Assembly (NCBI GenBank): GCA_002633115.1
Contig: NWBJ01000010.1
Location: 22,890 to 86,889 of the forward strand
Origin: Muribaculaceae bacterium Zag1
Lineage (GTDB): Bacteria > Bacteroidota > Bacteroidia > Bacteroidales > Muribaculaceae
Length of the DNA: 64,000 nucleotides
Direction of reading: 5' to 3'
Shown: one piece after another, positions 17,597 to 23,740 of the stretch
Layout: every line of letters starts with the position of its first letter
Position numbering within the stretch: position 1 is the first letter of the stretch
Translations under genes and position numbers: made by a program
Notes under the pieces: model-generated
The model's input: the letters and a program-made list of their open reading frames with translations, nothing else
Databases searched by the model: none
Told to the model about the DNA's origin: nothing

Positions 17597-17665
17597 CGCG
17601 GTCGGTTTTATGAAATGGAGGAGGCCGCCTCCGCCTGGCGGTTGCGCCCTCCTCCGGGGTTGGGA

Positions 17666-18202
17666 TTAGGCTGATGCTTTTTTGTATACAAATTTGTCGT
17701 AGAGGTAGGTCTCCACTGTGGTGGTGTTGCCATCCCCCACGGTGGTCTCCTGGCCCTCGAGGAATGTGAATCTCAGTTTCACTGCCGAGCCCTTGGCCTC
17801 CTCGCCCTGCGGCAGCACGGATATCTGTGTGCATGGTGCCTCAATGCCGTAGCCGCCCTCGCGCTTCGGGGTCAGTCGCATTGAGTAGTGGTCTGCCACC
17901 ACAAGGCTCTTGACTCGTACCTTGCCGGTCGATTCTGTCACTGTGCCGATGCCCAGCGTTGAGTAAAGGGTGGTCGGGTCGAGGAGTGTGGTCTCCAGGT
18001 ACACCACGCCTTCGTTCTCGATGCGGTCCACCACCACGCCTCCTGTCTTCTTCAGCTCCTTCACGTCGCCCTGGTCAGAATTAAGCTGCGTGGTGTTGTC
18101 CTCGGGGTCGCCGATGCTGGCGAAGGTCTTCGCCAATTCCCCGTTGTCTCCGCATTTGCCTATGGAGATATTGCATTCCGCCCAGATGATTGGTTTTGCC
18201 AT
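17666..18202 (-). CDS. Major tail tube protein
   Basis: 178 residues (MAKPIIWAECNISIGKCGDN ... DKFVYKKASA). Beta-rich with conserved-looking strands (VYLETTLLDPTTLYSTLGIG; KVRVKSLVVADHYSMRLTP; KLRFTFLEGQ). Position between the tail-terminator and chaperone genes and a length near 180 residues fit the hexameric tube subunit. Followed by a gap of 69 bases, longer than most gaps here, which may hold a processing or regulatory site. Confidence 0.82.
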   Translation of the reverse strand: MAKPIIWAECNISIGKCGDNGELAKTFASIGDPEDNTTQLNSDQGDVKELKKTGGVVVDRIENEGVVYLETTLLDPTTLYSTLGIGTVTESTGKVRVKSLVVADHYSMRLTPKREGGYGIEAPCTQISVLPQGEEAKGSAVKLRFTFLEGQETTVGDGNTTTVETYLYDKFVYKKASA

Positions 18203-18216
18203 ATTCGTCTAAATTT

Positions 18217-18630
18217 TTAAATTGATTCTCTCTTCATCTCGTATCGCATTGCCACGAAGTGTTCCTTCCCTCCGGGGTAGTTTCCCTGGCTGATCGGGTT
18301 CGCGCCATGGCTCAGCGCGTATTCGTTGGTCTTCCCTTGCATATGTTGCAGCAGCTCCTCGGCCCATCCCGCGAATTCCACCAGCCGGCTTTTGTTCGGC
18401 ATCAATCTTCCTGTGCCGTTGTCGACGTCTGGCGTGAATACCAGGATCGTGAATCCTCCCGCCTGGAATTGACCGCCGCTCAGGCTCACCCCGTGGATGG
18501 CTGCGTCCTCGGCCTCGCTGTCCGTCGGCCTGGTCTCGCTCTTGTACACCTTCCCGCTGATCCGGCTCTCGAAAAAATCCCGTATCAGTTCGTAGATGTC
18601 TTCCTCCGCTTGCGGCTCGCCCTTTATCAT
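18217..18630 (-). CDS. Tail terminator / completion protein
   Basis: 137 residues, MIKGEPQAEEDIYELIRDFF to MRYEMKRESI. Opening helix and internal strands (AGGFTILVFTPDV) resemble tail-terminator proteins that end tube growth and join tail to neck. Its start overlaps the gp10-like gene by 4 bases. Assignment is mainly by order. Confidence 0.7.
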   Translation of the reverse strand: MIKGEPQAEEDIYELIRDFFESRISGKVYKSETRPTDSEAEDAAIHGVSLSGGQFQAGGFTILVFTPDVDNGTGRLMPNKSRLVEFAGWAEELLQHMQGKTNEYALSHGANPISQGNYPGGKEHFVAMRYEMKRESI

Positions 18631-19073
18631 GCTCGGTATCGCTTTATCAGATTGTCAAATTCCCGCTCTATGTACGCCTCCGCGCTCTTCAGCACGTCCA
18701 GCCCCATCGCCTCCACCGCTGCCGCGTAGTCCATTCCGGCCACCATGGTCAGCGTCAGGCATCCGTTGCTGTCTTCGCCTATCAGCGTCTTCAGGTATTC
18801 AAGCCCTTGCTTCTTCCCCTCTGCCCCGTTGCCCGCGCTGCCCTCCACCTGCTCGAATTGCGAGACCACGATTTCTCTCCCGTTGTGGGTCACCGCAAAT
18901 CCCGTGCTTGATGTCAGGTTGCCGGTCTGCACCTTGTATAGGTGGTCCCGCCTGGCGATTGCCAGCGCGTTCTCTCCTATGGCGCATATCTGGGCTATCA
19001 GTTCCTCGATGTCATCCTCGATGAATCCCTCCACAAGCGCGTTTATCTCGTCTGTCGGCACCTTCGTTCCCAT
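18627..19073 (-). CDS. HK97 gp10-like neck protein
   Basis: 148 residues. The pattern of an N-terminal helical region followed by VQTGNLTSSTGFAVTHNG and a C-terminal helix (YIEREFDNLIKRYRA) matches the HK97 gp10-like neck family, in which the TGNLxxS motif is typical. It lies between head-closure and tail-terminator genes. Expected to sit at the head-tail interface. Confidence 0.75.
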   Translation of the reverse strand: MGTKVPTDEINALVEGFIEDDIEELIAQICAIGENALAIARRDHLYKVQTGNLTSSTGFAVTHNGREIVVSQFEQVEGSAGNGAEGKKQGLEYLKTLIGEDSNGCLTLTMVAGMDYAAAVEAMGLDVLKSAEAYIEREFDNLIKRYRA

Positions 19074-19076
19074 GGC

Positions 19077-19400
19077 TCATATAGTGATTTGGGTCGCGGC
19101 CACCGCATGCTGGTCCTGCGCGTCCTGGGTCTGGAATTCCCCGAGCCTCTGCCCGCCTTTGTCGTACACTGCGATTCTGTCTCCCGGCTTGATTCCGCTC
19201 CCGATGCCCACGATTATGCTGTACCCCTCCTTCGTCACCCAGGCTTGCTGTCCGCTGTCGTATTGGCTACGGCTCGTCCGCCTGATGTTGGCTGGGATTG
19301 GCTCTCCCTCCGTGGCGTAGGCCTTGATGGGATTGCCCTTCTCATCAAAGCCTCCGCCTGCGGCGGTGAGTATCGTGATATGCCCGTTAGCTATGGTCAT
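19077..19400 (-). CDS. Head closure / head-tail joining protein
   Basis: 107 residues beginning MTIANGHITILTAAGGGFDE. A small beta-barrel-like protein (SIIVGIGSGIKPGDRIAVYD) as found for head-closure proteins of the SPP1 gp16 or HK97 type. It starts 3 bases from the end of the neck gene's neighbour and is clearly co-transcribed. By position it would stop DNA leakage below the connector. Confidence 0.68.
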   Translation of the reverse strand: MTIANGHITILTAAGGGFDEKGNPIKAYATEGEPIPANIRRTSRSQYDSGQQAWVTKEGYSIIVGIGSGIKPGDRIAVYDKGGQRLGEFQTQDAQDQHAVAATQITI

Positions 19401-19412
19401 GCCCTCGGTATG

Positions 19413-19745
19413 TTAAAAGTCCTCTCCTCTGTATCCGTACCGCGTCCCGTCTCCGCAGGCTGACGCGTCTTCTCCGATTTCGTCGAGCAGTGCTTTAGCC
19501 AGTGCAAGGAATCGCTTACGTTCCTCTGCTGAGAAGGAGTAGGAGATCCCGTTCTGGCTCACGTTGGGTGCTGCGGCCAGGAAGAGGTAAGTCTTCGCCT
19601 TGGCCCATTTGTAGGCCTTGCTCTGCCGCACCTCCAGCGTCGCGCTCTCCTCGGGGTCGAGCCCTGTCGATTCAGCGATGTCGACAAGCACAGCCTCCGG
19701 TATCGGGTATGCGCTGGTGGCGGATAGTGATTCGAGGTTATTCAT
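19413..19745 (-). CDS. Head-tail connector adaptor
   Basis: 110 residues (MNNLESLSATSAYPIPEAVL ... TRYGYRGEDF). It is mostly helical with a pattern known from Bacteroidales phage connectors: ATLEVRQSKAYKWAKAKTYL, then PNVSQNGISYSFSAEERKRF. It is encoded directly after the major capsid gene. An adaptor ring under the portal is the likely role. Confidence 0.72.
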   Translation of the reverse strand: MNNLESLSATSAYPIPEAVLVDIAESTGLDPEESATLEVRQSKAYKWAKAKTYLFLAAAPNVSQNGISYSFSAEERKRFLALAKALLDEIGEDASACGDGTRYGYRGEDF

Positions 19746-19757
19746 TGCTCTGGGTCT

Positions 19758-20885
19758 TTACTCCGAGGTGGCTGCCACCCCGTTGTTAAATGATGTGGTA
19801 TGCTCGGTGTTGAGGAAAACCAGCGAGCGGCGGTTCTTAAGCGCGGGCTGCACATAAGCCTCCGCCATGGTCACCTCCAGCATCGGGTTCACCTGGCTGT
19901 AGCGGGTCAGCTTGTAGTACTTGCCCTGGCTCTGGATGGCCGCGGTCCCGTCGATGATAGGCACCGGCTTGTAGTAGGTGTATCCCAGCTGCGGCTCCGG
20001 GCTGAGCACAACCACATTCTCGTTCCATGGCTTCACCGTGGTCTCGGTGCCGTCCTTGGCTTGCACTGTGGCGTAGCTGTCGATTACCAGAATGCTGGGC
20101 CATCCCTTCTGGGACATGTATTTGTTGACCGTCTCCAGGTTGATCATGTCGGCGGTCACCAGGCTTTGGTCGTAGCGCGGGAAAAGGCGAGCGGCCACCG
20201 AGGCTTGCTTGCACAAGTCCTCCCATTTGCTCTTCTCCATAATCACGTACATCGGCTTGCGCAGTCCCTGCTTGGCGATGAAGTCCTGGGCATCGTGGAT
20301 GTCCTTCAGTCCGTCGGCGGTGCTTGCGCTGCTCCAGCGTGCGGCCACGGCCTGGAAGTTCTTCTCTGGAACATTGAAGTTGATCAAGTCCTCGGTCACC
20401 TGGTCGCCGTCTATGGTGCTGTCGTGGGTCTGCTTGCCGCTGCAGCCTACGCGCAGAGCGTCCAGCTCGATGCGGTAATCCATCGCCTTGTTACAAAAGT
20501 CGATGTCATCGTACACCATGTCCACCAAATAGCGGGCTGTGGCGGAGTCCTCTGTGTTGGCTGCTGCTACCACTTGCAGGTCGCGGTATTCGTTGATCTG
20601 CAATTCGTCCTGGTCGCGGCTGACTGCGATTTTGCCCAGTCGCCCGCTCCAGCTCCCCACGGTCTTGCGGGTCTTCAGCGGTGCCTTGGCGTTGAAGGCT
20701 ACGCGGTCGGCGGTCACAGGGATGCCCTCGTTGCCCTCGATGCCCTTCAGGTCGAATTTCGGGGTGTATTTCAGCGGGAACAGTTGGGCCCACACAAGGC
20801 CGTTGCCCGGCTTGTAACTATTAAGGGTTGCGTCTACGCCTGGCTTATCCAGGTCAAAGAGCGGCTTGTTCATCTCTCCTCCCAT
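19758..20885 (-). CDS. Major capsid protein
   Basis: 375 residues. The core MNKPLFDLDKPGVDATLNSY and later VEVTMAEAYVQPALKNRRSL-like C-terminal strands are those of HK97-fold capsid proteins in this phage group (exact motifs seen: KMDYRIELDALRVG-type spine region as NKAMDYRIELDALRVG). It sits between decoration and connector genes. The ATG at 20885 (MGGEMNKP) is listed; a start at the inner Met, 20873, is equally possible, since the first codons read GGAGGAGAG and may act as a leader. Expected to be the most abundant virion protein. Confidence 0.88.
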   Translation of the reverse strand: MGGEMNKPLFDLDKPGVDATLNSYKPGNGLVWAQLFPLKYTPKFDLKGIEGNEGIPVTADRVAFNAKAPLKTRKTVGSWSGRLGKIAVSRDQDELQINEYRDLQVVAAANTEDSATARYLVDMVYDDIDFCNKAMDYRIELDALRVGCSGKQTHDSTIDGDQVTEDLINFNVPEKNFQAVAARWSSASTADGLKDIHDAQDFIAKQGLRKPMYVIMEKSKWEDLCKQASVAARLFPRYDQSLVTADMINLETVNKYMSQKGWPSILVIDSYATVQAKDGTETTVKPWNENVVVLSPEPQLGYTYYKPVPIIDGTAAIQSQGKYYKLTRYSQVNPMLEVTMAEAYVQPALKNRRSLVFLNTEHTTSFNNGVAATSE

Positions 20886-20888
20886 GGC

Positions 20889-21500
20889 TTATACGAGTTG
20901 GATCATTGGCAGCAATGCGGCTACCTCGCTCGCGATGTTCGCGGTTTCTTTACGCAGGTTGGCTCCGTTGATCAGGCGCACCATCTGGTCGCCCTTGCCT
21001 CCTCGCAGGTCGTTGCCTGTAACGTACACCGGGGTACCCAGAGGCTCTGCCAGCACTGCGTCCTTAGCGGTTACGCTTTCAGCCGCCTCTACGGCTGCCG
21101 CGCTCGCTCCTGCTGCCTGGTACAATACCGCTCCTGCCGAAAGCACAACTCCCAGGGTCGCGGTCAGCGTCACCAGGTCGTAGTCCTCCTCGCTGGTGTC
21201 GATTTCGTCTACCTTCTTGGCCTCGGTGCCGCTACCGATGAAGTCATCGGTGGTCACGCCGCTGCCCTTCTCCACCTTGTAGGCGGTGTCGGTTGCCTTG
21301 GCTGCTCCAGCCAGGCGGTATGCCTTGATTGGGCTGTAGGTTCCGTCAGATTCCTGGTACACCGCTGTGGTCGCTGGCACGTCCCAGTCCTGCTCCTTCA
21401 CTCGGCCTCCGCCCGGCTTCTCCGCGAACACAGGCCCTTCTATGCGCACAGGCTTCGGATTCTGCGGATCGTTGAATTCAAAATTTACGTTCTTTCCCAT
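20889..21500 (-). CDS. Head decoration / head-fibre protein
   Basis: 203 residues, MGKNVNFEFNDPQNPKPVRI to ALLPMIQLV. Ala/Val-rich beta and helical segments (LVTLTATLGVVLSAGAVLYQ) followed by YVTGNDLRGGKGDQMVRLIN, a pattern I associate with Bacteroidales phage head-fibre proteins encoded beside the capsid gene. It lies between scaffold and capsid genes. A capsid-surface role is inferred. Confidence 0.7.
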   Translation of the reverse strand: MGKNVNFEFNDPQNPKPVRIEGPVFAEKPGGGRVKEQDWDVPATTAVYQESDGTYSPIKAYRLAGAAKATDTAYKVEKGSGVTTDDFIGSGTEAKKVDEIDTSEEDYDLVTLTATLGVVLSAGAVLYQAAGASAAAVEAAESVTAKDAVLAEPLGTPVYVTGNDLRGGKGDQMVRLINGANLRKETANIASEVAALLPMIQLV

Positions 21501-21522
21501 CTCTTCTGTTCAGTTTCTTTGG

Positions 21523-22266
21523 TTATTGGTTCCCTCCTGCGGCTGTCGGCAGTCCCTGGATCGCGCTCGCCACCGGTGCCGCGCTCGCCTCCTTGATGCG
21601 TGCTGCCACCAGCGGATTCACGGTCTTCGGCTCGACCGCGCCTCCCTTCGGCTGGGTCGGAATCCTCGCTCCTGTCTTCCCAGTCGCCGGTGTTTCCTTC
21701 ACCATGGCCTCGGTGTCGCCCTTGATTTCCTCCAGGTATGCGTCAAAGTCTTCTTCCCCCTCAAATTTCAGGCGAGCGAAGTCTTTCTCATAGCGCGCTC
21801 TCACCTTCTCGGGCAGCCCCTTGATTGCTTCAAGGTATTTCCCCTTGCGGGCATTCGTCTCGCGCTCTGCCTTGTAGGCCTCCAGTTGAGCCTTCATGGC
21901 CTTGTTGTCCGATATCAGCTGCTGGGCCCATGATGGCACGTCTTCGCTCGGCTTTGTTGCGCTCGGCTTCGGCTGGCTTTGGTTCTGCCCCTGCGGCTCC
22001 CCGGCTGGGTCCTCCGCGGGCTTGCCTTCCTTCAGTCCGTATTTCTTCTCATAGTTGCTCACGGCTGTCTGCTGCGCCTCCGTGGCGCGGCTGTCGCCGT
22101 ATGCTTCAATCAGAGTCTGGGTCGTTATCCCGTCTGCGACGGTTTTCACGTCCTCCGCGCTCTTGATGCCTTTCGCCTTGGCCTTGGCGATGCGGCTCAG
22201 GATCTTGGTGTCCACCTCCGGGTATTTCCCCTGGAGTTCCTTCAATAGTTGGTCTTCGAATTCCAT
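21523..22266 (-). CDS. Scaffolding protein
   Basis: From the Met of MEFEDQLLKELQGKYPEVDT the product is about 247 residues. The frame extends upstream to 22347, but that part (MQNFWGGSGGRARVY) overlaps the likely promoter and is unlikely to be translated. It is charged, with a helical N-terminus, a Gln/Pro/Ser-rich linker (PQGQNQSQPKPSATKPSE), a coiled-coil region (AQQLISDNKAMKAQLEAYKA) and a Pro/Ala-rich end. This and its place before the capsid gene are characteristic of scaffolds. No protease motif seen. Confidence 0.78.
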   Translation of the reverse strand: MEFEDQLLKELQGKYPEVDTKILSRIAKAKAKGIKSAEDVKTVADGITTQTLIEAYGDSRATEAQQTAVSNYEKKYGLKEGKPAEDPAGEPQGQNQSQPKPSATKPSEDVPSWAQQLISDNKAMKAQLEAYKAERETNARKGKYLEAIKGLPEKVRARYEKDFARLKFEGEEDFDAYLEEIKGDTEAMVKETPATGKTGARIPTQPKGGAVEPKTVNPLVAARIKEASAAPVASAIQGLPTAAGGNQ

Positions 22267-22292
22267 CTGATTCCTTGATTGGTTTCTCTTCG

Positions 22293-22300
22293 CAAAGTTA
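22293..22300 (-). promoter_or_regulatory. Possible promoter for scaffold-capsid-tail genes
   Basis: The minus strand reads TTAACTTTGCG, a perfect Bacteroidetes -7 box (TAACTTTG), 27 bases before the scaffold start. No TTTG lies at the expected 19-21 base distance, so the call is weak. It would form a divergent pair with the plus-strand promoter at 22443-22450. Confidence 0.4.
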
Positions 22301-22442
22301 ATATATACTCGCGCTCGTCCTCCCGATCCTCCCCAAAAGTTTTGCACAACCTCCGCTTTTTTCTCCTCCCGCCCATTAGTTAAATAGAGTTATCGCCCCT
22401 CACTTTTTTCTTATAAGATGAGGTATTTTAAAATATTCTTCG

Positions 22443-22450
22443 TACCTTTG
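22443..22450 (+). promoter_or_regulatory. Promoter -7 box for plus-strand cassette
   Basis: TACCTTTG inside TTCGTACCTTTGT, matching the Bacteroidetes -7 consensus TAnnTTTG, 46 bases before the ATG at 22496. The same 13 bases recur at 23481-23493 in front of the last gene of the cassette. The upstream region is A/T-rich, unlike the surrounding phage DNA, with no clear -33 TTTG. Confidence 0.6.
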
Positions 22451-22495
22451 TATTGTGATAAATAACTGAATATCAACCCATTAACTGCAACAACA

Positions 22496-22750
22496 ATGGC
22501 TCGTAAAGTTTACCAAATCATCCGCGAATCCGCCTATGAGCGCGAAGTTCTCTCCACCGCTACCACCAAGCGCAAAATCGAAACCGAGTTTTCCTCCTGG
22601 CTCCGCATCTTCCGCTCCTCTGCCCTCTCGGTCACTCTCCACAACATGGGATATGCCACCGTCACCTATTCGCGCTCCTTCTCCCTCGAGGAGGTCGAGG
22701 TCTACATCTCCTGCGCTCCCGCTGTACCAGCCGCTCCCACTCTCTTCTGA
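22496..22750 (+). CDS. Small plus-strand cassette protein 1, unknown
   Basis: 84 residues, MARKVYQIIRESAYEREVLS to VPAAPTLF. Contains basic and aromatic stretches (TKRKIETEFSSWLRIFRSSA) and ends in a Pro/Ala tail. It is the first of four genes transcribed against the surrounding late genes, behind its own TACCTTTG promoter. No family recognised. Pyrimidine-rich wobble bases (TCC, CTC, CGC) match the codon use of the neighbours, supporting that it is coding. Confidence 0.62.
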   Translation: MARKVYQIIRESAYEREVLSTATTKRKIETEFSSWLRIFRSSALSVTLHNMGYATVTYSRSFSLEEVEVYISCAPAVPAAPTLF

Positions 22751-22848
22751 ATCCTCCCCCTCTCTTCTCCCTCTCTTCTCCCTCTCTCCTCCCCAACCCA
22801 TTTTCTCTAACCCCTGGGGTCTCGGCCCCGCAAAAATCCGCAACAACA

Positions 22849-23100
22849 ATGAAACCTTCAGCAGCTCCCGCCCTCGTCTTCTCAACCACCCAGATCAACA
22901 TGAATTTCCGCATCAAGGTCTACGGCCGCGATGCCCTGGGTCGCCGCGTCAACAAATTAGTCGGAGTCTCCGGTCTCCTCGCCCTGGTCGGATCAGTCTC
23001 CATGGTCAACAAGTTACTGGTCCGCGCCTTCTCCTGCCTCTTCGATAAATGCGTCTGCCGCCTCCGCCGTGGCCTCCAGATTTCCTTCTATGTAAAATAG
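22849..23100 (+). CDS. Small plus-strand cassette protein 2, possible membrane protein
   Basis: 83 residues (MKPSAAPALVFSTTQINMNF ... LRRGLQISFYVK). Residues about 35-58 (NKLVGVSGLLALVGSVSMVN) are hydrophobic enough for one membrane helix, followed by a Cys-containing basic tail (CLFDKCVCRLRRG). It is preceded by AACAACAATGAAA, like the AACAACAATGGC start of cassette gene 1, so the two share a leader pattern. An alternative start is the inner Met of MNFRIKVYGRD. Function unknown. Confidence 0.55.
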   Translation: MKPSAAPALVFSTTQINMNFRIKVYGRDALGRRVNKLVGVSGLLALVGSVSMVNKLLVRAFSCLFDKCVCRLRRGLQISFYVK

Positions 23101-23185
23101 GCTTCACAAATCGCTCACCTTGCGTTTCCATGCGCAGGGTGGGTGTTTCCTCAACTCTTTTCCAAAACTCCAACACAATCGATTT

Positions 23186-23467
23186 ATGAATAATTTAACT
23201 GCTATTCCTCCCTCCTCCCCATCCCTCTCTGTCTGCCAGGCTGTGCTGGTACAGTTCCCCGCCTCCGATCCCGACCTCCCCGGCGCGTCCTTGGTGTTCG
23301 GCTCCCTCGCCGCTCTCTTCGAGATGTTCTCCGAGTCGGCTCTCGGCGTGTCCCTCGCGGCCCTCTATGCCCTGCGCCTATCCGATGGCTCCGCCTTCAC
23401 ATCTTCCTCCGGGGTGCGCATCCAAAAAGTCCCCGTCTACCGCAAAAAGCAACGCTCCCCGTCCTGA
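23186..23467 (+). CDS. Small plus-strand cassette protein 3, unknown
   Basis: 93 residues from MNNLTAIPPSSPSLSVCQAV. The frame is open from 23120, but the 22 residues before this Met look non-coding and the chosen ATG follows an A-rich leader (CAACACAATCGATTT). Central part is hydrophobic and Ala/Leu-rich (GSLAALFEMFSESALGVSLA); the end is basic (KVPVYRKKQRSPS). Not recognised. Confidence 0.55.
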   Translation: MNNLTAIPPSSPSLSVCQAVLVQFPASDPDLPGASLVFGSLAALFEMFSESALGVSLAALYALRLSDGSAFTSSSGVRIQKVPVYRKKQRSPS

Positions 23468-23484
23468 TTATTATTTTTTATTCG

Positions 23485-23492
23485 TACCTTTG
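23485..23492 (+). promoter_or_regulatory. Promoter -7 box for the candidate immunity gene
   Basis: TACCTTTG within TTCGTACCTTTGT, identical over 13 bases to the promoter at 22443. It lies 26 bases before the ATG at 23519 in an A/T-rich stretch. A dedicated promoter for a 73-residue gene means it can be expressed apart from the late operon. Confidence 0.62.
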
Positions 23493-23518
23493 TCCTGGAA
23501 TTTCAAAATTATTTTTTT

Positions 23519-23740
23519 ATGGATGATTCTGAATTATTGAAAGAATTTGAAGAGGAGATGGGTCCCCTCTCCCTCAAATGGGAAAAAGGTGGCCGTCGCG
23601 TTTATGCTCCTCTCCCCATCGTTGATGATAATGGCCGTGGCGTCCCTACTGGTCTTCCCCATTTCGTCCTGGTTGAAAATGGCAAGGCTCGGCTCGTCTG
23701 CGGTAGTGCTGCTCTGGATCTCAGCGATTTTTTTTCTTAG
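23519..23740 (+). CDS. Candidate immunity protein facing the MuF toxin gene
   Basis: 73 residues (MDDSELLKEFEEEMGPLSLK ... ALDLSDFFS), acidic by count (13 Asp/Glu against 8 Lys/Arg). It is convergent with the MuF-toxin gene and the two 3' ends overlap by 20 bases, so the genes are physically linked at the toxin end. It has its own TACCTTTG promoter. Small acidic proteins next to a toxin C-terminus are typical immunity proteins, but no immunity family is recognised; the role is inferred from position, charge and independent promoter. Confidence 0.6.
   Translation: MDDSELLKEFEEEMGPLSLKWEKGGRRVYAPLPIVDDNGRGVPTGLPHFVLVENGKARLVCGSAALDLSDFFS

Noticed and set aside
19800..21596. 598-codon plus-strand open frame over the capsid and decoration genes
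   Set aside because: Antisense of well-supported structural genes in a GC-rich region; Cys/His/Val-rich with no recognisable domain. The same holds for the plus-strand frames at 24,603-25,991, 41,759-43,147 and 12,186-13,844.
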